From positions 1-64,000 of the forward strand of contig NZ_JAHFZF010000023.1 in the NCBI RefSeq assembly GCF_018619435.1: DNA of 64,000 bases, in the 5' to 3' direction. The DNA is from Rhodoferax sp. U11-2br (GTDB lineage Bacteria > Pseudomonadota > Gammaproteobacteria > Burkholderiales > Burkholderiaceae_C). The translations under genes and the position numbers were made by a program. The notes below the pieces were generated by a model, which saw only the letters and a list, made by a program, of their open reading frames with translations, was not told where the DNA came from and made no database searches. Shown here one piece after another: positions 1 through 7,181 of the stretch (position 1 is its first letter; every line of letters begins with the position of its first letter).

Positions 1-1
1 A

Positions 2-1762
2 TCCAGCAACTTCCTGCGCCAGATCATCGAATCTGACCTGGAAAAAGGCACCTACGCATCGCGCCGCTGGGCCGGTAGCCCCGGCGACGCCGCCCACCAA
101 GCCGCAGGCCAGCCCGACCCGGCCAAAATCCGCACCCGCTTCCCGCCCGAACCCAATGGCTACCTGCATGTGGGCCACGCCAAAAGCATCTGCATCAACT
201 TTGGCCTGGCGCGCGACTACAACGGCGTGTGCCACCTGCGTTTTGATGACACCAACCCCGAAAAAGAAGACATTGAATACGTCAACAGCATTGTTGACGC
301 CATCAAATGGCTCGGCTTTGACTGGAACGGCGCACCAGATGCCGCGCCCTACCAGGCCAGCGACTACTTCGACTTCATGTACCGCGCAGCGGAATATTTG
401 ATTGAAGCGGGCCTGGCCTATGTGGACGAACAAACGCCCGACCAAATGCGCGCCAACCGTGGCGACTTTGGCAAACCTGGTGTGGACAGCCCGTTCCGCA
501 ACCGCACAACGGCCGAAAATTTGGCACGTTTTCGCGAAATGCGCGACGGAAAATATGAAGACGGCGCTATGGTCTTGCGAGCAAAAATCGACATGGCCAG
601 CCCCAACATCAACATGCGCGACCCGGCCATCTACCGCATCAAACACGCCGAACACCACAACACAGGCAACAAATGGTGCATCTACCCGATGTACACCTTT
701 GCCCACCCGATTGAAGACGCGCTGGAGCAGATCACCCACAGCATCTGCACGCTGGAGTTTGAAGACCAACGCCCGTTTTACGACTGGCTGATGGACCGCT
801 TGTGCGAAGGTGGCCTGCTGGCCGCGCCCGCACCGCACCAGTACGAATTTGCCCGCCTGAACCTCACCTACGTGATCACCAGCAAACGCAAGCTGGCCGC
901 GCTGGTGAACGAGAAAAAGGTCAATGGCTGGGACGACCCACGCATGCCCACCATTGTCGGTCTGCGCCGCCGGGGCTACACGCCTGCGGCGATCCAAGCC
1001 TTTGCCGAACGTATTGGCGTGACCAAAAGCGACAGCTGGATCGACTACAGCACGCTGGAAGGCTGCCTGCGCGAAGACCTGGAGCTCAAAGCCCACCGTG
1101 GTTTTGCGGTGCTGAACCCGGTGAAACTGGTGCTGACCAACTGGGACGAGGTCATGGGCGCTGGCCACCTGGAGCCCTGCACCCAGCCCGCCCTGCCCCA
1201 CCCGCCCGAAGGTGTGGAAAGCCCCACACGCCACTTCACGATTGGCAAAGAGGTGTGGATCGAGCGCGAAGACTTCTGTGAAGTGCCACCCAAGGGCTAC
1301 AAACGCCTGTTCCCCGGCAACAAGGTGCGACTGAAAGGCGGCTACGTCATCGAATGCACCGGCTGCACCAAAGACGCCAGCGGCAACATCACAGAAGTGC
1401 TGGCCACCGTGGTGCCCGACACCAAAAGCGGCACCCCCGGCAGCGACAGCGTCAAGGTCAAAGCCGCCATCACCTGGGTGGGCGTGGCTGACGGCGTCAA
1501 CGCCGAAGTGCGTATGTACGACCGCCTGTTCCTGGACGCCCAACCCGACGCGGGCGGCAAAGACTACCTGGAAAGCCTGAACCCCAACAGCCTGAAAGTC
1601 ATCACCGCGATCGTTGAGCCCTCACTGGCCAACGCCGCAGCGGGCCAGAACTTCCAGTTTGAGCGGCATGGGTACTTTGTGGCGGATCGGGTGGACCATG
1701 TGCAGGGCAGCAAGCCGGTGTTTAACTTGGCGGTGGGGTTGAGGGACTCTTGGGGCAAATAA
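2..1762 (+). CDS. glnS: Glutamine--tRNA ligase (5' end outside window)
   Basis: Cytoplasmic class I synthetase that charges tRNA-Gln with glutamine. The frame is open from base 2, so the N-terminus lies before the window; 586 codons are visible. The HIGH-type motif reads HVGH inside PPEPNGYLHVGHAKS (near base 167), and the KMSKS-type loop reads TSKRKL (near base 880), as in GlnRS and GluRS-related enzymes. The C-terminal half holds the anticodon-binding beta-barrels, ending in a GlnRS-like stretch (ERHGYFVADRVDH). Only a few residues are likely missing. Its stop is followed by the AT-rich accessory island, so glnS marks the left chromosomal border of that island. Confidence 0.97.
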   Translation, partial: SSNFLRQIIESDLEKGTYASRRWAGSPGDAAHQAAGQPDPAKIRTRFPPEPNGYLHVGHAKSICINFGLARDYNGVCHLRFDDTNPEKEDIEYVNSIVDAIKWLGFDWNGAPDAAPYQASDYFDFMYRAAEYLIEAGLAYVDEQTPDQMRANRGDFGKPGVDSPFRNRTTAENLARFREMRDGKYEDGAMVLRAKIDMASPNINMRDPAIYRIKHAEHHNTGNKWCIYPMYTFAHPIEDALEQITHSICTLEFEDQRPFYDWLMDRLCEGGLLAAPAPHQYEFARLNLTYVITSKRKLAALVNEKKVNGWDDPRMPTIVGLRRRGYTPAAIQAFAERIGVTKSDSWIDYSTLEGCLREDLELKAHRGFAVLNPVKLVLTNWDEVMGAGHLEPCTQPALPHPPEGVESPTRHFTIGKEVWIEREDFCEVPPKGYKRLFPGNKVRLKGGYVIECTGCTKDASGNITEVLATVVPDTKSGTPGSDSVKVKAAITWVGVADGVNAEVRMYDRLFLDAQPDAGGKDYLESLNPNSLKVITAIVEPSLANAAAGQNFQFERHGYFVADRVDHVQGSKPVFNLAVGLRDSWGK

Positions 1763-1768
1763 CCCACT

Positions 1769-1790
1769 GGTTGGCCGTCTAGAGCCAACC
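1769..1790 (+). other. Hairpin just after glnS
   Basis: Perfect 7 bp inverted repeat GGTTGGC/GCCAACC with an 8 nt loop, starting 7 bases after the glnS stop. There is no T-run after it, so a rho-independent terminator is possible but weak. A second, 6 bp inverted repeat (CCATCC/GGATGG) lies at 1805-1826. Confidence 0.35.
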
Positions 1791-1818
1791 CAAGACCGCC
1801 ACATCCATCCAAACCCAT

Positions 1819-1962
1819 ATGGATGGGACCATGACTGGAGCAATTCACAGCATGGGTGGCGGCAATACCGTCTTTCGGGATCTGGGGTTCCCTGAAGACA
1901 AAGTCCATGGCCTGTTACTACGGGGTAATCTGACCATCCAGGTCCGCAAAGTCATCGACTAA
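1819..1962 (+). pseudogene. Remnant of an XRE/HigA-type antitoxin
   Basis: A 47-codon ORF whose middle (GNTVFRDLGFPEDKVHGL, then LLRGNLTIQV) resembles the N-terminus of XRE-family HigA-like antitoxins, which typically read NVFADLGLPDAEE followed by LKARAxLAxxI. The helix-turn-helix that should follow is absent because the frame stops at 1960-1962. There is no toxin gene beside it. I read it as a decayed toxin-antitoxin locus at the entrance to the island. It could be translated as a short peptide; the family match rests on motif memory only. Confidence 0.45.
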
Positions 1963-2047
1963 TTCGACTTCCCCCAGGTCATAGCACAAAAGCACGAAGC
2001 CACGTATAAACGACCGAGTCGACTTAACACCTACGCATTCACACTGG

Positions 2048-2275
2048 ATGCATTGGCTGGTGCTAGCTCAAGACCCGCTGTGTGGAGAATACATCGCTGA
2101 AACAGATTGCTTGATGCAACGCAACAATCTGCGAGCCATTTCTGGAATAGTAGCGATTTCCCAAATCAACTTCTCGCCAGACATCAAAATCAGCTCAAAT
2201 GGCGTCATCACTTTGCTTGATTCGCATCAAACTCTCTTCGGACACGTTACCGCAATAAATATTACAAATCAATAA
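2048..2275 (+). CDS. Uncertain small ORF (75 aa) ahead of the PARIS-like pair
   Basis: Open frame of 75 codons that ends 63 bases before the ATPase gene. No motif, signal peptide or membrane segment is evident, and there is no clear Shine-Dalgarno sequence before the ATG. Base composition is intermediate between glnS and the AT-rich genes that follow. It may be a chance ORF in leader sequence, or a small companion of the downstream defence genes. Nothing more can be said from sequence alone. The rest of 1763-2338 holds only the hairpins and the antitoxin remnant. Confidence 0.2.
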   Translation: MHWLVLAQDPLCGEYIAETDCLMQRNNLRAISGIVAISQINFSPDIKISSNGVITLLDSHQTLFGHVTAINITNQ

Positions 2276-2276
2276 A

Positions 2277-2299
2277 CGATTGGCTGATACAACCAATCG
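2277..2299 (+). promoter_or_regulatory. Inverted repeat upstream of the AAA ATPase gene
   Basis: Perfect 7 bp arms CGATTGG/CCAATCG separated by 9 nt, located 40 bases before the ATPase start codon. The ATPase has a Shine-Dalgarno sequence AGGA at 2329-2332. The repeat could be an operator for the defence operon; no regulator gene is recognisable nearby. Confidence 0.35.
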
Positions 2300-2338
2300 A
2301 ATCTGATCTAATAGATAAATCAATCATTAGGAATCAAA

Positions 2339-3652
2339 ATGAAAATACAAAGAGTATGGGCAAAAAAATTACATGGCAATTTGACATTTGATATATCTTT
2401 GACCGCTGGCATCAATCTTCTTGTTGGTGTAAATGGCTCTGGAAAAACAAGTGTCCTGAACATTATTCAATGGATTACCACACTAGATATTCCAAACCTC
2501 GCAATAACAGAATTTGATGAGATCGGACTAGAAATAATTGGTAAAGACAAGAAGAAGAAAAACGTCTCAGCAGTTCAGCAGGGAACAAATTTATACATTA
2601 AATGCATCGATTCCCAAACAGATTATCACCCAATACACGTCCGTCTCCGATCACTACCAAGAGATTTACGAAATCTCCCAACTCGCAAAGATGAGCTAGC
2701 CAATCATTACTCCAGCTTAACACCAGAAGAAAAAGAAGCGGAACTCTGGTCTCTACTTCAATCAATTTCAAAACCTCTTACAATTTCCTTAGATAGAAAA
2801 ATTACGGTCAATAAAGATGACTATATTTTTGTTGAAGATGAAAATGGTCGAGTTCTAAGAAAAAGAACATCTAGAAATGCAACAGATCCAATATATCAAG
2901 TCGAAAGTATTGCGAGACAGCAATACTCTCAATACCAATCACAATTAATTAAATTAAATGAAACACTAAAAGCAAAAGTCATCAGCTCCACATTTGCAAT
3001 AAGAAGTGGTGGGAATAAAGTAACCCCAATAACGCTTGCAAAAATCGACGAAGTTGAGACAAAACTTTTAACTCGAATGTCAGCTTGGACAACAGAATCC
3101 AATGAACAAGAATCGGTCAGAAGTTACTTTAAGAGAATTAGAACAATAATCAACAATATTCGATCAACAAACAGCAAACAGATTGGCTCAATGTTGAGCA
3201 ATTTTCTATCAGATGACATGCTTAGAGTTAGTGCGCTATCCGATGCTTTTGATGAATTTGAATCAAAAGCAGCAATAGCATATGAACCCATTCAAATCTA
3301 TTTAAGAATATTAAATAGCTTTTTTGAAGACAGCAAGAGAAAATTGCTATTTAACGACCAAGACAATCAACTTTATTTTCAGGTAAATGAAGACACAAAA
3401 GATACACGTCACATAAATGTAATGTCATCTGGCGAGCGACAGATATTGATTCTATTGACTTACATTGCATTCTCTCCACAGATGACTAGCATTTTCATTA
3501 TTGATGAGCCGGAACTATCTTTGCATCCAAAGTGGCAACATCAGCTATTACCAAGCATAGATGAACTAATGAAAAATAGAACTCAAATGATCATTGCGAC
3601 ACATTCACCAGAGATCGTCGGGAAGTACGTATCAAAATGCATTGAGCTATAG
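2339..3652 (+). CDS. AAA ATPase, AriA-like subunit of a PARIS-type anti-phage system
   Basis: Predicted 437 aa SMC/ABC-type AAA ATPase. Walker A is GVNGSGKTS (about residues 31-39), the ABC-like signature is MSSGERQILIL (about 363-373), Walker B is IFIIDEPELSLHP (about 385-397) and the switch histidine lies in IIATHSPEIV near the C-terminus. The central ~250 residues are charged and helical. The gene is strongly AT-rich against its GC-rich surroundings, which suggests horizontal transfer. It lies 8 nt upstream of a DUF4435/TOPRIM gene. That AAA plus DUF4435 pairing and both sizes match AriA-AriB of PARIS, in which the ATPase assembly holds AriB until a phage anti-restriction protein triggers release. 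Assignment to PARIS is inferred from domains and order. Gabija- or OLD-like pairs are alternatives, but their TOPRIM partners differ. Confidence 0.8.
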   Translation: MKIQRVWAKKLHGNLTFDISLTAGINLLVGVNGSGKTSVLNIIQWITTLDIPNLAITEFDEIGLEIIGKDKKKKNVSAVQQGTNLYIKCIDSQTDYHPIHVRLRSLPRDLRNLPTRKDELANHYSSLTPEEKEAELWSLLQSISKPLTISLDRKITVNKDDYIFVEDENGRVLRKRTSRNATDPIYQVESIARQQYSQYQSQLIKLNETLKAKVISSTFAIRSGGNKVTPITLAKIDEVETKLLTRMSAWTTESNEQESVRSYFKRIRTIINNIRSTNSKQIGSMLSNFLSDDMLRVSALSDAFDEFESKAAIAYEPIQIYLRILNSFFEDSKRKLLFNDQDNQLYFQVNEDTKDTRHINVMSSGERQILILLTYIAFSPQMTSIFIIDEPELSLHPKWQHQLLPSIDELMKNRTQMIIATHSPEIVGKYVSKCIEL

Positions 3653-3660
3653 GTAGTCAT

Positions 3661-4509
3661 ATGATTCCCACCTACTCCGAAGATGCAAAGGCTGCACTAC
3701 CGACCTTACTGAACTCCGCCTACAAGGGCTTTCTTTTCTTTGAAGATAGTGGAACAGAAATTTTTTACGAAGAAATTGTAAAAAAAATTATCCCAAATCC
3801 AAATGATGTGCGAATAATTTGTCTTAATGGTAAGGAATCCTTAATTAACCATTGCCGCAACCAAACCCATCAGCCAACCAAAAAGAAATCACTCTATATT
3901 CTCGACAAAGATTTCGACGATTTACTCAACAAATGCACAAATGATAATTCAATCATCTATCTAGAAAAATATTCAATAGAAAACTACCTTTTGGAAAGGT
4001 CGGCATTTTTACTGGTCATTCAAGAAGAAAAGCCAAGATTTGCAAATTTGAATATCATCGATGAAAATTTGAGCTGGGAAGATTTTATTAACATCAACTA
4101 CCCACTATTTTTTGAGTTAAGCAGTTTATTCTTAATTTCTCAAGAATTCTCTTTGGGAATTCCTTGCTGCAGCGAGCCCATACAAAAATTCACCCAAAAA
4201 AGCAAACCATGGCTGCTATGCAAGAATCAAATTGGCAAATATCGTGAAAATATCGAAGAACTTCTGATACTTAACTCAATTGTAACCACACCACTCGAAG
4301 CAGAGGAAATTTTTAAAAGCAGACTTCAAAAAGTTAACGACATATCAAATGTACCTGGCAAGCAAATTATCGATTTGTCTAAGATTTATATTGGATCAAA
4401 ATTCAAACTTCGAGGATTATCACGTGATTCTTTATGCTACAGATTAGCCAGAAATTGCTCATTTGAATCAATGAGCAATTTGAGAGAACGAGTACAGTCA
4501 ATGCTATAG
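3661..4509 (+). CDS. DUF4435/TOPRIM nuclease, AriB-like effector of a PARIS-type system
   Basis: Predicted 282 aa protein with a DUF4435-type TOPRIM fold. The likely metal-binding residues are Glu28 in FLFFEDSGTEIFYEE and Asp82/Asp84 in YILDKDFDDLL. The family hallmark KYSIENYLLE follows at about residue 101. In the E. coli PARIS system AriB is the toxic effector: once freed from AriA it acts as a TOPRIM nuclease that attacks host tRNA and halts growth of infected cells. All these residues appear intact here, so the system may be active. The start follows AGGT (3651-3654) 6 nt upstream, in a two-gene operon with the ATPase. The gene is AT-rich like its partner. Function is inferred from family and neighbour. 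Confidence 0.78.
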   Translation: MIPTYSEDAKAALPTLLNSAYKGFLFFEDSGTEIFYEEIVKKIIPNPNDVRIICLNGKESLINHCRNQTHQPTKKKSLYILDKDFDDLLNKCTNDNSIIYLEKYSIENYLLERSAFLLVIQEEKPRFANLNIIDENLSWEDFININYPLFFELSSLFLISQEFSLGIPCCSEPIQKFTQKSKPWLLCKNQIGKYRENIEELLILNSIVTTPLEAEEIFKSRLQKVNDISNVPGKQIIDLSKIYIGSKFKLRGLSRDSLCYRLARNCSFESMSNLRERVQSML

Positions 4510-4707
4510 TCAATACAATATCTTCTTATCGGGTTTAACTTAGAGCAATCAACACCAAGACGCACCCAATAACATCAATTAGAAATTGACACATATTTCA
4601 GAACCCCGATCTCACATGCTTTTGAACATAGTGACTGGGCTCGACTATTTGCTAGTCGCTTTCAATTCTAGTTATCCACTCAGACCCGAAAAATCAATTC
4701 GATCTGC

Positions 4708-5487
4708 ATGAAGCCCATCCCCAAACGTTCACCACTTGATCGATCACCACCAATGCGTGTCGCTGGTCAATCCTTGGACGAGGCCATTGACGACCTTCTC
4801 ACTGAGCATGCTATTGCTCCATACATGCTTGCAGTATTCATGATTATTTTGGCCAGCCTGGAGTGGTGGCGCTATTTATATGAGATCAAACCGACACCAG
4901 TTCCGTACTCCATCGCTGCGGTAATCACGGTTCTCTATGCGGTATTCAAAATACTCGCAACACGAAAACGAGCGAAAAATTTGAAACTCGGGCGCGACGG
5001 TGAACGTGCCGTTGCGGAACACCTGGAGTGGCTACGTGCGTTGGATTTTGTTGTCATTCATGACGTTCCGAATGGCGATGCCAATGTGGATCACATCCTG
5101 ATTGGTCCGCAGGGTATTTACACCATCGAAACCAAAACACTGTCAAAACCACAACGTGGTGCATGCAAGATCGTCGTTGAAAACGGTGTCATCCTTGCCA
5201 ACGGCAAAGCACTGGATCGCGACCCTCTGATTCAAGCAAAGGCTCAGGCTGGCTGGCTTAAATCGTTCTTGGCAGAAAGTCAGTTCCACGTTGCAGTGCA
5301 CCCAGTCGTTGTATTTCCTGGTTGGTTCGTAGAACCCTTTGACATGAAGCAACTTGGCGCATGGGTGCTGGAGATCAAAGCGCTCAAATCATTCATAGCA
5401 AATCAACCGCAGAGACATACCCTTGAAGAAGTAAAGGCAATGGCCTCCGCCGTTCGTAGTCACGTCCGGAGTTTGGCAAAAAAGTAA
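4708..5487 (+). CDS. Membrane-anchored NERD-domain (nuclease-related) protein
   Basis: Predicted 259 aa. Two hydrophobic helices (about residues 36-60 and 68-86) precede a cytosolic NERD domain of about residues 93-215. It contains GRDGERAVAEHL, NVDHILIGPQGIYTIETKT and a conserved ILANGKALDRDPLIQAKAQA segment. The D-x10-ExK arrangement (Asp in VDHI, Glu-Thr-Lys in IETKT) resembles the restriction-endonuclease-like core of NERD proteins, which are predicted nucleases. No nuclease activity is proved for most members. It lies 198 bp after the PARIS-like operon with no shared frame. Codon use is nearer the chromosome than the preceding two genes, so it may be a separate acquisition. A role in DNA processing or defence is plausible from location only. 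Confidence 0.8.
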   Translation: MKPIPKRSPLDRSPPMRVAGQSLDEAIDDLLTEHAIAPYMLAVFMIILASLEWWRYLYEIKPTPVPYSIAAVITVLYAVFKILATRKRAKNLKLGRDGERAVAEHLEWLRALDFVVIHDVPNGDANVDHILIGPQGIYTIETKTLSKPQRGACKIVVENGVILANGKALDRDPLIQAKAQAGWLKSFLAESQFHVAVHPVVVFPGWFVEPFDMKQLGAWVLEIKALKSFIANQPQRHTLEEVKAMASAVRSHVRSLAKK

Positions 5488-5512
5488 GCCAGACCACACG
5501 TGTTTTGAGGAC

Positions 5513-5537
5513 AAAAGCGGGCCAGGCTCGATATCCC
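5513..5537 (+). repeat. Short repeat element (AGGCTCGAT family), copy 1
   Basis: Reads approximately AAAAGCGGGCCAGGCTCGAT. It is one of four forward copies in 5.5-7.3 kb. The form resembles REP sequences mobilised by IS200-like RAYT transposases, but no transposase is present here. Confidence 0.55.
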
Positions 5538-5586
5538 AATAGCCCCCTGTGATGGAATGATCACAATTGTCTTTTTGCTGCACTTC

Positions 5587-5630
5587 TTATAGTTACCAGC
5601 CCTTGTTTAATAAGGGCCTGAGGCTCATTT
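5587..5630 (+). repeat. Dispersed 45 bp palindromic repeat, copy 1
   Basis: Centre CCCTTGTTTAATAAGGG followed by CCTGAGGCTCATTT, preceded by TTATAGTTACCAG. Family consensus: TAGCTATC, CCCTTAT, AAGGGCTAGAGGCCAATTT. Confidence 0.75.
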
Positions 5631-5791
5631 GGCTTACAGATGTCTTGTTGTGTCAGGCTCAGAGCTTTGCCAACAACACTTGCCAGCAAGCATCACAGAT
5701 GAAAACATGATGCAGCTGAACGTCCGTTGAAGCCTTCCTCCACGGCCACATCCTTGCGCCGCACAAACCACATTTTTTATAGCTACCCAGG

Positions 5792-5817
5792 AAAAAAGAG
5801 GCCAAGCTCGATTTCCC
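5792..5817 (+). repeat. Short repeat element (AGGCTCGAT family), copy 2
   Basis: Reads approximately AAAAAGAGGCCAAGCTCGAT, preceded by TTTTTATAGCTACCC, so it is joined to a half copy of the 45 bp palindrome. It ends 17 bases before the first membrane-protein start. Confidence 0.5.
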
Positions 5818-5833
5818 CTAGAAAATAGCAGCA

Positions 5834-6436
5834 ATGACGCGCAAAACCGTTGATCTTCAGCATGGCGAACTGCCGCATAAGCCGAAGCCACCAATCATCT
5901 CGTTTTGGGAGATCCTTCTATGTGCGAGTTATTTTTTGGCCGTGTGGCTGATACCGACCAGCTGGCTCGATTCCGGTATTGGCTCAGTGGCCTTTGCCCT
6001 GGCGAGCAAGGTCAACCCGTACTTATCTGAGTATTCCATCGCATTTGCAGCCGAGCCTCAGTATTTCATTCATTGTCATGTGTTGGCGACTTGGTTGTTA
6101 CCAAGTTTTTCCCCCTATCTGGAAATTAGAAGAAATGGGGGGCGATCCGTCCACGCTGAGCACTTTCATCGCCAGTTCGAACGCTTCGGCGGCTGGTTCT
6201 ATTACTTGGCATTCAATTGCATTTTCTTGATCCCTTTGTACTTCGGTATGTACTGGATGGTGGACTATCCGTTAGACGGACCTGGAGAGAAAGGAGTCTG
6301 GATTGGGATGGTTTCTTTGTACGCGATGCTGCAGGGCGGGATGCTTGGAGCGACTATTTACCTTTGTTACATGATTTTTTATTCTGCCTTTTTTGCAAGA
6401 AGGCAAAGCGATGAGTTGCGACGCAACAAATGGTGA
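5834..6436 (+). CDS. Unrecognised four-helix membrane protein, cassette copy 1
   Basis: Predicted 200 aa inner-membrane protein with hydrophobic segments at about residues 22-45, 73-93, 118-142 and 155-187, and a basic C-terminus (ARRQSDELRRNKW). I do not recognise the family. It is paralogous to the gene at 6612: both contain AVWLIPTSWL, NPYLS..SIAFAA, HCHVLATWL and VDYPL, and roughly half the aligned residues match by eye. The Cys-x-His pair in HCHV and the RNGGR loop are conserved in both, so they are candidate functional residues. The ATG has only a weak Shine-Dalgarno sequence. A 40-codon ORF starts inside its 3' end behind a perfect ribosome-binding site. Tandem duplication with small partners resembles immunity-gene arrays, but no effector is visible. 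Confidence 0.7.
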   Translation: MTRKTVDLQHGELPHKPKPPIISFWEILLCASYFLAVWLIPTSWLDSGIGSVAFALASKVNPYLSEYSIAFAAEPQYFIHCHVLATWLLPSFSPYLEIRRNGGRSVHAEHFHRQFERFGGWFYYLAFNCIFLIPLYFGMYWMVDYPLDGPGEKGVWIGMVSLYAMLQGGMLGATIYLCYMIFYSAFFARRQSDELRRNKW

Positions 6437-6533
6437 CGCTGGAATGGTCGATGATCTGTTCAGCTTAGTCATGGATGGGCTTCGAAACCATTTGGCGAAA
6501 TTGCAGGCCAGCGGGCAAACTCCCTTGGTGTGA
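6411..6533 (+). CDS. Tiny ORF (40 aa) overlapping the membrane-protein gene, cassette copy 1
   Basis: The ATG lies 26 bases before the end of the 5834 gene in another frame, preceded by AAGAAGG at 6397-6403 with 7 nt spacing, an excellent Shine-Dalgarno sequence for translational coupling. The product begins MSCDATNGD and contains DDLFSLVMDGLRNHLAKL, an amphipathic helix. The second cassette has an equivalent ORF in the same overlapping position, also beginning MSC and containing a DGL helix. Conservation of position, ribosome-binding site and start suggests a real gene. Function is unknown; a partner or antidote of the membrane protein is possible. Confidence 0.55.
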   Translation: MSCDATNGDAGMVDDLFSLVMDGLRNHLAKLQASGQTPLV

Positions 6534-6554
6534 AAGGGGCCAGGCTCAATTTTC
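6533..6554 (+). repeat. Short repeat element (AGGCTCGAT family), copy 3
   Basis: Reads approximately AAAGGGGCCAGGCTCAATTT, beginning at the stop codon of the first tiny ORF and lying 58 bases before the second membrane-protein start. Confidence 0.55.
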
Positions 6555-6611
6555 CATACAACTAATATGGGGCAGCATGCCATGCATATGAGTTTTGGTA
6601 AAGGAGTAAGA

Positions 6612-7181
6612 ATGAAACCACGAGATGCACAGATATCATCAACAAATCCTCTGGCGATATCAATCCCGGAGGTGGCGTTGATCCTTGGGTATTTTTTTGC
6701 GGTATGGCTGATACCTACCAGTTGGTTGAATACTGCTATGGGTGCGATCGCATTTGCCATCGCAAGCAAGATCAACCCGTATTTGTCCGATTTTTCAATC
6801 GCCTTCGCGGCTGATCCTCAGTACTTTGTTCACTGCCACGTGTTGGCGACATGGTTGTTTCCCACGCTACTACCTTACCTAGTCATTACCAGGAATGGAG
6901 GACGAGCCCGTTATGCAAATACTTGGCGTGAACTGCATGAAAAGTGGGGCGGCTGGGTGCCACATTCACTGTTTTCTGCGCTGATCTTTGGGCTCATGTA
7001 TTTCTCGATGGTATGGCTTGTTGATTACCCGCTAAGGCGTGGTGAGCGGGCTATTTGGATAGGCGGCGTTGCTCCGTCAGCATTAGTTATTCAGTGCACT
7101 TTAGGGATAGGCATAACGGTGATTTACATGAGCATTTACTCGGCGCTTTCAAATAGAAGAGGTAACAATGAGCTGCAGTAA
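6612..7181 (+). CDS. Unrecognised four-helix membrane protein, cassette copy 2
   Basis: Predicted 189 aa paralogue of the 5834 product. It shares AVWLIPTSWL, AFA.ASK.NPYLS, HCHVLATWL, the RNGGR loop, GGW, VDYPL and a C-terminal YSA..NRR. Hydrophobic segments lie at about residues 18-40, 65-85, 110-133 and 146-176. I chose the ATG at 6612 because AAGGAG (6601-6606) sits 5 nt before it; an in-frame ATG at 6567 would add 15 residues but lacks such a site. Its 3' end overlaps a 46-codon ORF. The two copies have diverged considerably, so the duplication is old or the copies were acquired separately. No known family recognised. Confidence 0.7.
   Translation: MKPRDAQISSTNPLAISIPEVALILGYFFAVWLIPTSWLNTAMGAIAFAIASKINPYLSDFSIAFAADPQYFVHCHVLATWLFPTLLPYLVITRNGGRARYANTWRELHEKWGGWVPHSLFSALIFGLMYFSMVWLVDYPLRRGERAIWIGGVAPSALVIQCTLGIGITVIYMSIYSALSNRRGNNELQ

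Larger units (their letters stand above)
5511..5815 (+). repeat. Left copy of a diverged ~300 bp direct duplication
   Basis: This non-coding stretch after the NERD gene matches 7268-7581 in order. Shared blocks are the AGGCTCGAT element, a GTGATGG...CTTTTTGCTGC block, the dispersed 45 bp palindrome, GCCAACAACACT, and CCGTTGAAGCCTTCC followed by CCTTGCGCCGCACA. The two copies flank the two membrane-protein cassettes. In this copy the downstream inverted repeat is degraded. I see no gene in it. Confidence 0.75.

Noticed and set aside
4586..4614. TTGACA as a -35 box upstream of the NERD gene
   Set aside because: No acceptable -10 hexamer at 16-18 nt spacing.
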